Below, one piece after another: positions 18,801 through 26,124 of a stretch of 64,000 nt of DNA. Origin of the DNA: Zavarzinia aquatilis (lineage in GTDB: Bacteria; Pseudomonadota; Alphaproteobacteria; Zavarziniales; Zavarziniaceae); the NCBI RefSeq assembly GCF_003173035.1, contig NZ_QGLE01000008.1, forward strand, positions 62,001 to 126,000. Reading direction: 5' to 3'. The notes below the pieces were generated by a model. That model did no database searches. It was given only the letters and a program-made list of their open reading frames with translations, and was not told where the DNA came from. Numbering within the stretch: position 1 is the first letter of the stretch; each line of letters opens with the position of its first letter. A program made the translations under genes and the position numbers.

Positions 18801-20484
18801 ACCATTCTTCGATTCCGCCGAGCGCAAGGCGCTGTCGCTGCCCATTGCCCTGCCGGCCGGCCCTTCCAGTGGCACCATTCACGCGGCCACCATCGTCGCA
18901 TCCTATTTCGCTGCCGAGGCCGGCTTCCGGGGCTCGGCCTTTCCGGTCAGCCTGGGGTCGGTTCCGACCGGCAACGCGGTGGTGATCGCCACGCCGGAGG
19001 CGCAGCCGCCGGGGCTCGGCCTGCCGCCCATCACCGGGCCGACGCTCAGCGTCGTCGGCAATCCGTCCGATGCTTTTGGCCGGCTGCTGGTGGTCGCGGG
19101 CCGTAACGACGACGAATTGCGGGCCGCCGCGACCACGCTCGCCCTCGGCTCGGTCGCGCTCAGCGGCACGACGATGACGGTCGGTGTTCCCAGCGTGCCG
19201 CCGCGCCAGCCTTACGACGCGCCGCGCTGGCTGCGCGGCGACCGGCCCGTCCGCTTTGGCGAACTGGTCGAGCCCGGCGCGCTGCAGGGCGCGGGCTTCG
19301 TGCCCGGCCCGCTCGCCGTGCCCTTCCGGACCTCGCCCGATCTCTTCGTCTGGAGCGAGCGGGGTCTGCCGATGACCGTGCGCTATCGCTATCCGCGCGG
19401 GGAATGGCTGGATCTTGAACGCTCCCGGCTCGATGTCGCGATCAATCGCGAATATCTGAAGTCGTTGCCGCTCGGCGCCCCGACCATCCTCGATGACGTC
19501 CGGGATATCGTCAGTGACGATTTCGTGCTGAACGAATCCCGGGTCAAGGTGCCGCCGTTCCAGATCTTCGGCAGCAACCAGCTTTCCTTCTTCTACGATC
19601 TGCGGCCGAAGAAGCGCGGCGAATGCGAAGGCACGCTGCCGACCGGCATTCGCTCGGGCATCGACCCGGATTCGACCATCGACATTTCGGGGGCGGAACG
19701 CTTCGCCGTGATGCCCAATCTGTCCTATTTCGCCAGCGCCGGTTTCCCCTTCACCCGGGTCGCCGACATGGGCGATACCGCCGCCATCCTGCCCGATCGG
19801 CCCAAGGCGCAGGAAATCGAGGCGTTGCTCGACCTGATGGGTCGCTTTGGCGAGTTCACGGGCTTCCCGCCGCTGCGTCTCACGGTCTTGCAGGGCAGCG
19901 CCAATCTCGTCGCCGCCCGGGGCAAGGATGTGCTCGCGGTCGGCACGCTCGACGACCGCCTTGGCCTGCCACGGCTGCTTGGCGATGGGCCGATCCAGCT
20001 GTCGGACAACCGGTTGAATGTCGCCTCCGGCCGTGCCATCGACCGGGTCTACAACCTGCTCGACGGCGAAGGCTGGACTGAAGACACCGCGAAAGCCGGC
20101 CAACTTCTGCTCGGTAACAATGATTTCGCCGGCATTCTGGGGCGTGAGACCGGGGACGGCCAGTCGCTGGTCATGGTGCTGGCCAGCCGGTCCGAGCGCC
20201 TGCCCAAGGTGGTGGCCGGTCTGGCCGACACGGAAATCAACGCCGCGGTCTCGGGCGATCTCGCGATCTTCGATCAGGCCGGGGCCAGCAGCTTCCGCAT
20301 CGGGCCGACCTACACCGTGGGGCACCTCGGCGCCTTCAGCAGCTTGCGCTGGTACTTCCGCAACAACCCCATCCTGCTGTCCGTGATGACGGTCGTCGCC
20401 GTCGTCCTGCTGGCCGTGGTGATCATCATCTTCCTGCGACTGATCGCCCGGCTGCGCCTGCGGCGCCCCAAGGCGGAGGTCTGA
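15850..20484 (+). CDS. bcsA: Fused cellulose synthase BcsA-BcsB
   Basis: 1544 aa. The BcsA part (1-about 725) has membrane segments, a GT2 catalytic core with Asp188-Asp189 (LDDG), Asp236/Asp238 (DADH), TED at 331-333 and QRVRW at 369-373, then a PilZ domain (RKTVR at 574-578, NLSTGG) that binds cyclic di-GMP. After a hydrophobic stretch ending in AAA|Q (about residue 761) comes a Pro-rich linker, then the periplasmic BcsB part (about 835-1505) with carbohydrate-binding and flavodoxin-like regions and a C-terminal membrane anchor (last 40 residues). It makes beta-1,4-glucan from UDP-glucose and hands it to BcsC. Fusion as in Komagataeibacter AcsAB. Confidence 0.95.
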   Translation: MTAADRHDGQAPAAPARPIEERMPRWGFYAALLIGGCAAIPVVIAPFDLYQQIGFGVVVFIAGLIMNRWRGQNMTVMLSVLSVLVSTRYLYWRATETLTFENWFGALLGFGLFFAEFYAWLILVLGYFQTALPLERKVEILPDDLDLWPTVDVYIPTYNEALDIVSDTILAAANLDYPADKLRVHVLDDGRRQEFREFARKIGVNYIVRPDNAHAKAGNLNHAMKETDGELICIFDADHVPTRAFLQMTVGGFLTDPKLSLVQTPHHFYSPDPFERNIRGGDAIPNEGELFYGPVQKGNDLWNAAFFCGSCAVIRREALDSVGGFAVETVTEDAHTALRMQKLGWNTAYLDIALAAGRATERLVLHVGQRVRWARGMTQILRRENPLFGGKLTLAQRLCYLNAMLHFQFALPRIVFLTAPVAFLLLGQNIIASTAPLVLAYALPHLLHSNMTNMRVHSRYRLTFWGELYETSLSFHLVWPVLAAMINPKLGKFNVTEKGGLLEREYFDFRIARFHLLTLGIVTLGLIIGCYRLVHGWSDGELRGVLLMNVAWSLFSGLILIAAIAAARETRQIRKTVRLPIALPATIFTEEGHAVCVKTLNLSTGGALIRLPEGVDVDADLVDGLELPVGDGAEVFPVKGIAVERGLLRTSFEDMPVDLYRMLVGVVFGRADAWVVRRPPPSDKPSTALLSLMRATTGLFAPSHTKAPAGRAGQPRPPVVAEPPALPSRASLPGARVTGASVVVALVAALAFLVPSGRAAAQVASPSAGAPQVLPQPPALPSPPSTSALPVPSAPVAPGGVGAPPVADTAAPAMPLPPVPGVAATPGTGAAATPMAGSRTVKVSLKELGAIEPLRLLGVEAEIGFPLDIRRDEVVTAAKFVVTIAYSPSLLPELSHMTALVNGEVVGSMRLERQNAGGLTVEIPVNPALFVRYNRIGLRVIGHYTMDCENPVHSSLWSIISNQSALELTLQPLPQRSDLAALPAPFFDSAERKALSLPIALPAGPSSGTIHAATIVASYFAAEAGFRGSAFPVSLGSVPTGNAVVIATPEAQPPGLGLPPITGPTLSVVGNPSDAFGRLLVVAGRNDDELRAAATTLALGSVALSGTTMTVGVPSVPPRQPYDAPRWLRGDRPVRFGELVEPGALQGAGFVPGPLAVPFRTSPDLFVWSERGLPMTVRYRYPRGEWLDLERSRLDVAINREYLKSLPLGAPTILDDVRDIVSDDFVLNESRVKVPPFQIFGSNQLSFFYDLRPKKRGECEGTLPTGIRSGIDPDSTIDISGAERFAVMPNLSYFASAGFPFTRVADMGDTAAILPDRPKAQEIEALLDLMGRFGEFTGFPPLRLTVLQGSANLVAARGKDVLAVGTLDDRLGLPRLLGDGPIQLSDNRLNVASGRAIDRVYNLLDGEGWTEDTAKAGQLLLGNNDFAGILGRETGDGQSLVMVLASRSERLPKVVAGLADTEINAAVSGDLAIFDQAGASSFRIGPTYTVGHLGAFSSLRWYFRNNPILLSVMTVVAVVLLAVVIIIFLRLIARLRLRRPKAEV

Positions 20485-20485
20485 C

Positions 20486-23383
20486 ATGGCGCCCTTTCTT
20501 CGCGATCGCCTGTCGGCCCGGCCGGGCATCGCCCTGCTGGCGGTCGGCATCGCCCTCGGTGCCGGCTTGCCTGCCGCAGCGGAGGACGTGACATCGCCCT
20601 TGCCGGCGGCGCCCGAGGTGACGCGCGTTCTGCTTGAACAGGCGGTGTTCTGGCGCGAGAAGGGCCGGCGCGACCTCGCGGTTGATGCCCTGCGGCGAGT
20701 TTATGCCGTCGCCCCGGATGCCCCCGAAGTGCTCTATGGCCTCGGCGCCTTCGCGCTGCAGGACCAGGATTACGCCGCCGCCCGGGGCTGGCTGGCCCGT
20801 CTTCGCCAGATCGCCCCCGGCGATCCGCGGGGCGATCTGCTCGAAGCCCGGATGCGCGAGGCCACGGTCGCTGCCGCCCCGGCCACCGAAAGCGCGGCGA
20901 CCACCCGCGTCGCCCCCGCCGCGCCGATCCGTCCCGATGCCGCGCCGGCCGCGGCGCAGGGTGACCGGCTGCGCCTCGCGGGTCATTTCGCCGAAGCCTA
21001 TGACGTGCTGGCTCTCGCCCTCGGCAGCCGTCCCGACGATCCTGCCCTGCTCGCGGCGCTCGCCCGGCTTTACGAAGATGGCGGAATGCCGGTGCAGGCC
21101 TTGCAGGTCTATAACGCGGTCCTGACCCGCGATCCGGGCAATGGCGACGTCATCGAGGGCGCCGTTGTGGCCGCTCTGCGCGCGGGCGACACCGGGGTGG
21201 CCGGGCGTTGGCTGAACGATGCGCTGGCTTTGTCGCCGGGTGAGCCGGGCCTCCACGTCCTTGCGGCGCGGGTCGCCCAGGTCAGGGGCGACAATGCTGC
21301 CGCCATCGCCTCGCTGGAAACGGCGCGGCTGCTGCGGGCGCGCCAGTTGGGCCTGCCGGACGATGCCGCTCTGGCCGCCGGCTTGCCCGCCAATCCGTTC
21401 CGCCGTACCGCCGATACCGATGTAGCCGCCGCGCCTGAAACTGCGGACGCATCCCCAACCGCCGCAAGCGCCGCGACAGGGGATGGGGCCGTGCCGTCGC
21501 CTGCCCGGCGTCCGGCCCCGCCGCCCCGCATTGCCGCCGCCGGACCGGCGCCGGCAGCCGCCGGTGTCGTGTCGTCGCCGCCCGCGCCGGCCACCGTCAC
21601 GCCCAACCCCGCGCCGTCGAGCCTTCCGCGGCCGTTGCAGGTCGCAGGCGAGGCGACGGCGGCGGCCGGTCAGACTTCAGGTGGTCTCTACCTGCCCGGC
21701 GGACAGGTTCGGGCCGCCGAGGGGCGCCCCGCATCGCTGACCCCCGCTGCCGTTCCAACCGTTCCGACCCCGCCATCCGGCTATCCCGCGGCCGTGGTCG
21801 CCCCTGCGGCGGCCCCCACGCCGACCTATCCGCCCCTGCCGACGCCGGCCAGCCCCGCCGCCCCGCGGCCGGCCGTGGTCGTGAACGATCCCATGAGCCA
21901 GGACATCGCGCGGGAGTTGGCGCAGCTGAAACAGGATACCGTGCCCTTCGTGCGCGGCGAGGTGGGGGTGCGCAACCGCAACGGCGAGTCCGGCCTGTCG
22001 GAACTGACCGAGGTGCACGCATCGCTTTCGGCGGCGATTTCGCCCTTCGATGAAGGCCGGCTGACCGCGACGGCGATGCCCGTCAGTCTCGATTCCGGCA
22101 CGCCCGAGGGTGACGGTGCCCGCCGTTTCGGTGCCAATGCCCTGATCCCCACCACGGTGACCTCGGCCAATCACGAAGCCCTGGCGACCATCGTTGCGAA
22201 TAATGCCGGAGTCTGGAACCTGCTGACGCCGACGGAAAAGCAGATCCTCGGCGCCGCGATCACGACGCCCGAGGCGACCACGCTTTCCGATTTCGTCAGC
22301 GCCAACGCGGCCGTTGTCGCCGGCTTCAGCAAAGACGTTCAGACGGCGATCGACGCCGCCGTGGCGGCGGACGCGGCGACCACGCTCGCCGACTTCGTCA
22401 ACGCCAACGGGACGATCCTGGGCACGCTGACCACGGCGCAGCAAAGCGTGATCGACGCGGCGATCGCCGCCGATGTCTACAGTTTCGACACGGCGCGCAT
22501 GGCTTCGCTGCGCCGTGCCCCGACCCAGGACGACGCGGGCGTCGCCCTCGCGCTCGCTTATGAGATCGGCAATATCAAGGCGGATGTCGGCTCGACCCCG
22601 CTCGGCTTCGAGGTGAAGAACGTGGTGGGCGGCATCACTTTCGCGCCGCAACTGTCGTCGACCACGACCCTGAAACTGACTGGCGAGCGCCGGGCGGTGA
22701 CGGACAGTCTGCTGTCCTACGCCGGGACGGTGGAACCCTTCACCGGCAAGCGCTGGGGCGGGGTGACGCGAACCGGTGCCCGGGTGATGCTGTCCGACGA
22801 CGACGGCGATGTCGGTCTCTATGGCGGTGCCGGCTATTACAAGCTCGACGGCGAGAATGTCGACGACAACCAGCAGATGGAAGCGACGGTCGGTGCCTAT
22901 ATACGTCCCTACAAGACGGAGCGGGCGGAGCTGTCGGTCGGCGTCAACCTGTCTTATCTGAACTACGAAAAGAACCTCGGCGAATTCTCGCTCGGACATG
23001 GCGGCTATTTCAGTCCGCAGAATTTCTATTCGATCGCCTTTCCGGTCGAATATTCGGGCGAAAGCCGCAGCGGCAAATGGAACTATACCATCGGCGGCGC
23101 CATCGGTTTCCAGAGTTACGACAAGGATGCCGCGCCCTATTTCCCGACCAATGGCAAGCTGCAACAGATCCTGGAGGATGAAGTTTCGGCCGGCCTGATC
23201 TCATCCGCCTACTACAGCGCGGCGAGCGAGAGCGGTATTGGCGGGAACATCCACGGCAGCTTCGACTATGCCTTCGATCGCCAGACGACCATCGGCGGCG
23301 CGGCGTCTTTCGACAGCTCCGGCGATTACACGGAAAGTAGTGTCATGGTCTATGTGAAGCGTTTGCTCGAGGTGGCCCCATGA
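20486..23383 (+). CDS. bcsC: BcsC, cellulose export TPR/outer-membrane barrel protein
   Basis: 965 aa, shorter than the usual 1100-1300. A signal peptide ends at PAAA|ED (about residue 32). A reduced periplasmic TPR region (about 45-300) is followed by a long Pro/Ala-rich linker (about 310-475) and the BCSC_C beta-barrel (about 480-965, with GHGGYFSPQNFYSIAFPVEY and a C-terminal strand). Between the first barrel segment and the rest sit three 34-residue tandem repeats (563-664) that I do not know from BcsC. It starts one base after bcsAB and overlaps bcsD by ATGA. Confidence 0.92.
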   Translation: MAPFLRDRLSARPGIALLAVGIALGAGLPAAAEDVTSPLPAAPEVTRVLLEQAVFWREKGRRDLAVDALRRVYAVAPDAPEVLYGLGAFALQDQDYAAARGWLARLRQIAPGDPRGDLLEARMREATVAAAPATESAATTRVAPAAPIRPDAAPAAAQGDRLRLAGHFAEAYDVLALALGSRPDDPALLAALARLYEDGGMPVQALQVYNAVLTRDPGNGDVIEGAVVAALRAGDTGVAGRWLNDALALSPGEPGLHVLAARVAQVRGDNAAAIASLETARLLRARQLGLPDDAALAAGLPANPFRRTADTDVAAAPETADASPTAASAATGDGAVPSPARRPAPPPRIAAAGPAPAAAGVVSSPPAPATVTPNPAPSSLPRPLQVAGEATAAAGQTSGGLYLPGGQVRAAEGRPASLTPAAVPTVPTPPSGYPAAVVAPAAAPTPTYPPLPTPASPAAPRPAVVVNDPMSQDIARELAQLKQDTVPFVRGEVGVRNRNGESGLSELTEVHASLSAAISPFDEGRLTATAMPVSLDSGTPEGDGARRFGANALIPTTVTSANHEALATIVANNAGVWNLLTPTEKQILGAAITTPEATTLSDFVSANAAVVAGFSKDVQTAIDAAVAADAATTLADFVNANGTILGTLTTAQQSVIDAAIAADVYSFDTARMASLRRAPTQDDAGVALALAYEIGNIKADVGSTPLGFEVKNVVGGITFAPQLSSTTTLKLTGERRAVTDSLLSYAGTVEPFTGKRWGGVTRTGARVMLSDDDGDVGLYGGAGYYKLDGENVDDNQQMEATVGAYIRPYKTERAELSVGVNLSYLNYEKNLGEFSLGHGGYFSPQNFYSIAFPVEYSGESRSGKWNYTIGGAIGFQSYDKDAAPYFPTNGKLQQILEDEVSAGLISSAYYSAASESGIGGNIHGSFDYAFDRQTTIGGAASFDSSGDYTESSVMVYVKRLLEVAP
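22172..22477 (+). repeat. Three tandem 34-codon repeats inside bcsC
   Basis: Residues 563-596, 597-630 and 631-664 align without gaps. The second and third share ATTLxDFVxANxxxxxxxxxxxQxxIDAAxAAD. The first is more diverged (ATIVANNAGV, then TEKQILGAAI). Each looks like two short helices. The repeats interrupt the BCSC_C region. Confidence 0.8.
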
Positions 23384-23865
23384 GTCTGTTTGCCAGTCTG
23401 ACGACTCCTGCCCCGGTGGCCGAAGACGGCGACGCGGCCTATCGGGCCGCGCTCCTCGCGGCGGAGGCCTTGCCCGGATTCTTCACCGCCGTCGCGGATG
23501 AATTATTCGCGGTCGCCGGCGCCGACAATGCGGCCGCCTTCCTGCGTCAGGTCGGTCGCCGCATGGCCGCCGCCATGCCCTTGACCGGGGCCGAGACCTT
23601 GCAGGCGCTGGAGGCGGCGATCAATGCGAAGCTGCTCGCCGCGCGCTGGGGCTGGGTCCAGTTGGGCGAGGTCGAGGCGGGTATTCGCATCCGTCACGGC
23701 GCCTTGCCGCTGCTGCCGGGACCGGCTTCCACACCGGGCGCGGCCGCGCTGCTCGAAGGCCTCTACTCCTGTTGGCTGCAACAGGCTGGCGGGGGCGAAC
23801 ATCTGCACGCGCGGCGTACCGGCGCTGGCGAGGCGGGCTGCGTCGAATTGCTCTACGGCCGTTAG
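23380..23865 (+). CDS. bcsD: BcsD, cellulose crystallisation subunit
   Basis: 161 aa, overlapping bcsC by ATGA. The pattern (FLRQVGRRMAAAMPL, LEAAINAKLLAARWGWVQL, LLEGLYSCWLQQAGG) is that of BcsD/AcsD, a periplasmic octameric ring that guides glucan chains into ordered fibrils in Komagataeibacter. Presence of bcsD with fused bcsAB suggests a type I operon able to make ordered cellulose. The start of bcsZ is three bases downstream. Confidence 0.87.
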   Translation: MSLFASLTTPAPVAEDGDAAYRAALLAAEALPGFFTAVADELFAVAGADNAAAFLRQVGRRMAAAMPLTGAETLQALEAAINAKLLAARWGWVQLGEVEAGIRIRHGALPLLPGPASTPGAAALLEGLYSCWLQQAGGGEHLHARRTGAGEAGCVELLYGR

Positions 23866-23867
23866 GC

Positions 23868-24911
23868 ATGGGCCGTGGCCTGTGGCTGCTGCTGGTGCTG
23901 GCGCCCTGGCTGGCGCTGGCCGGGGCGGCCCATGCGCAGGCGCCCGTGCCCTGGACCGACTTCAAGGGCCGCTTCCTGACCGAGGATGGCCGCGTCATCG
24001 ACAATGGCAACGGCAAGGTCAGTCATAGCGAAGGCCAGGGCTATGCCATGCTGCTCGCTGTCGTCGCCGACGACCGGCCGGCCTTCGATCTGATCTGGTC
24101 CTGGACCAGGGGGCATCTGCAGCGCCAGCAGGATGGACTGTTTTCCTGGCGCTATGATCCGGGTGCCGCCAATCCGGTGGAAGACCCGAACGATGCCGCC
24201 GACGGCGACATTTTCATCGCCTGGGCGCTGACCCGCGGAGGGGAACGCTGGGCGGATCCGGCCTTGTCGGAAGAAGCGACCCGCATCCGCAAGGCGATCC
24301 GGCAGAAACTGGTGGTCGAAGCCGGCGGGCGCCTGCTGCTGTTGCCGGGCATCGACGGTTTCCGGGTCGAGACGGAGAAGGGCAAGCAGGGCAACACCCC
24401 GCCCGATCTGATCCTCAACCCGTCCTATTACGTCTTTCCCGCCTTCGCCGATTTCCACACGATTGCGCCGGATGAAGGCTGGGACCGGCTGGCGGCCGAC
24501 GGCATGACCCTGCTGCTCGATGCCCGCTTCGGGCGCTATGGCCTGCCGCCGGACTGGCTGCTGGTGACCGGGGACGGGCGGCTGGCGCCGGCACCGGGCT
24601 GGCCGCCGCGCTTTGGTTACGACGCCTTGCGCGTGCCGCTCTACCTCGCCTGGGGCCGGGCGCCGGCGGCGCAGCTCACCACCCTGTCGGCGTGGTTCCG
24701 GGGCACCTATGGCGCGCTGCCCGCCTGGGTCGATCTCGCGACCGGCAAGCTCGCCGAATATCAGGCGGCGCGCGGCCTGCAGGCGGTCGCCGGCCTCGTG
24801 CTGGGCACCCGTGATGTCGCCGCCGAAGTGCCGATGGCGGACGATAATTATTATTCAGCCGTGCTCGCCCTGCTGGTCGTGGCCGCCTGGCACGACCTGT
24901 CGCGACCTTAA
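23868..24911 (+). CDS. bcsZ: BcsZ, periplasmic family 8 endoglucanase
   Basis: 347 aa from ATG 23868. Signal peptide with AHA|Q at 23/24. It is a glycoside hydrolase family 8 protein: general acid Glu55 (SHSEGQGYAM, same number as in E. coli BcsZ) and candidate base Asp252 (FGYDALRVP). It trims or edits cellulose in the periplasm and is part of most bcs operons, here as the last gene. Its TAA overlaps by four bases the stop of the convergent MFS gene, so no spacer is left for a terminator. Confidence 0.92.
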   Translation: MGRGLWLLLVLAPWLALAGAAHAQAPVPWTDFKGRFLTEDGRVIDNGNGKVSHSEGQGYAMLLAVVADDRPAFDLIWSWTRGHLQRQQDGLFSWRYDPGAANPVEDPNDAADGDIFIAWALTRGGERWADPALSEEATRIRKAIRQKLVVEAGGRLLLLPGIDGFRVETEKGKQGNTPPDLILNPSYYVFPAFADFHTIAPDEGWDRLAADGMTLLLDARFGRYGLPPDWLLVTGDGRLAPAPGWPPRFGYDALRVPLYLAWGRAPAAQLTTLSAWFRGTYGALPAWVDLATGKLAEYQAARGLQAVAGLVLGTRDVAAEVPMADDNYYSAVLALLVVAAWHDLSRP

Positions 24912-26113
24912 GCCTGCCGCGTCGCCCGCGCCGCCGCCCCGAGGGCGAGCAGGCACAGGAAAGCCGCCAGCACGAAAGCCGCGCCGGGCAGGGGATAGAG
25001 CGCGCCCTCTCCCGCGAAATGGCTGAAGGTTGTGGCGCCCAGCGCCGGGCCGAAGAAGGCGGCAAGGCCGGTCACGCTGCTGATCGTGCCCTGCAGCAAG
25101 CCCTGTTCGCCGCCCCCTGCGCCGGCCGAGACCAGGGCCTGCGCCGCCGGTCCCGCCACCATGGCGAAAGGCACGAGCACCAGCGCGGCATAGACCTGCC
25201 AGCCCGTCGTCACCATCGCCAGCGCGAGGCAGAACAGCGCGGTAAAGACGAGCGCCGTCAGCAAGGCCCCGCGCGGCCCCAGCCGGCCGATGAGGCGCGG
25301 CGCCAGCAGGACCTGCGCCAGGATCGCCATCACGCCGAGGACGCCGAGGGAGGCGCCGACATCCCCCGGCCCCCAGCCGAGGCGCAGGTTCATATAAAGC
25401 ACCCAGGTCGCCTGCAGTGCCGATTGCGCCAGCATGTAGAGGAAGATCGCGGCCAGCAGCCCGCCCATGAGGCGCGAGCGCCACCAGGTCGCAAGGCCCG
25501 CCAGCGGGTTGAGCGCGGTGCGGTCGAGGGGCTTTCGCTTCGTAGCCGGCAGGCTTTCCGGCAGGACGAAGAGCGCGTAGAGCAGATTGAGCGCGGTCAG
25601 ACCGGCGGCGGCGAGAAAGGGCACCCGGGGCCCGAGGTCGCCAAGGAGGCCGCCCACGGCGGGACCGGAAACGAAGCCGATGGCGAAAGCGGCCCCGGCG
25701 AAGGCGAAGGCCTTGCCCCGGTCTTCCGCCGTCGTCACATCGGCGACATAGGCCGAGGCGGCGGCGGCGCTGGCGCCGAAGGCCCCGGCGATGAAGCGGG
25801 CGACGAGCAGCAGGCCGACGCTGCCGGCGAGCGCCGCCACCACATGATCGACCGCCGCGCCGCATAGCGCCAGCAGCAGCACCGGGCGCCGGCCGAATCG
25901 GTCGGACAGGCGGCCGACCAGTGGCGCGCAGAGGAACATCGCCCCGGCATAGGCCGCCTGAATGAGGCCGAAGCTCGCGCTCGCCGCCGCCGGTCCCCGA
26001 CCGTCCAGCTCGGCGACCAGATGGGGCAGCACCGGCGCGACGAGGCCAAAGCCCATGGCGTCGAGCAGGATGGTGATCAGGATGACCCGGGGGCCGGGGG
26101 TCGACAGGCGCAT
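24908..26113 (-). CDS. MFS exporter, TetA-like, last gene of the NRPS/RND operon
   Basis: 401 aa with about 12 membrane segments, motif A (GRLSDRFGRRPV) after the second segment and the antiporter motif C region (FAIGFVSGPAVGG). It resembles TCR/Tet drug:proton antiporters. ATG 26113 lies 11 bases after the second RND gene on the same strand, so it belongs to that operon. The order mdtA-RND-RND-MFS echoes mdtABCD of E. coli, though MdtD belongs to another MFS subgroup. The substrate may be the NRPS product or a drug. Confidence 0.87.
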   Translation of the reverse strand: MRLSTPGPRVILITILLDAMGFGLVAPVLPHLVAELDGRGPAAASASFGLIQAAYAGAMFLCAPLVGRLSDRFGRRPVLLLALCGAAVDHVVAALAGSVGLLLVARFIAGAFGASAAAASAYVADVTTAEDRGKAFAFAGAAFAIGFVSGPAVGGLLGDLGPRVPFLAAAGLTALNLLYALFVLPESLPATKRKPLDRTALNPLAGLATWWRSRLMGGLLAAIFLYMLAQSALQATWVLYMNLRLGWGPGDVGASLGVLGVMAILAQVLLAPRLIGRLGPRGALLTALVFTALFCLALAMVTTGWQVYAALVLVPFAMVAGPAAQALVSAGAGGGEQGLLQGTISSVTGLAAFFGPALGATTFSHFAGEGALYPLPGAAFVLAAFLCLLALGAAARATRQA

Positions 26114-26124
26114 GGGATGGGGTC

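Noticed and set aside
17917-20550. 877-codon minus-strand ORF opposite the BcsB part
   Set aside because: Shadow of the conserved cellulose synthase frame.
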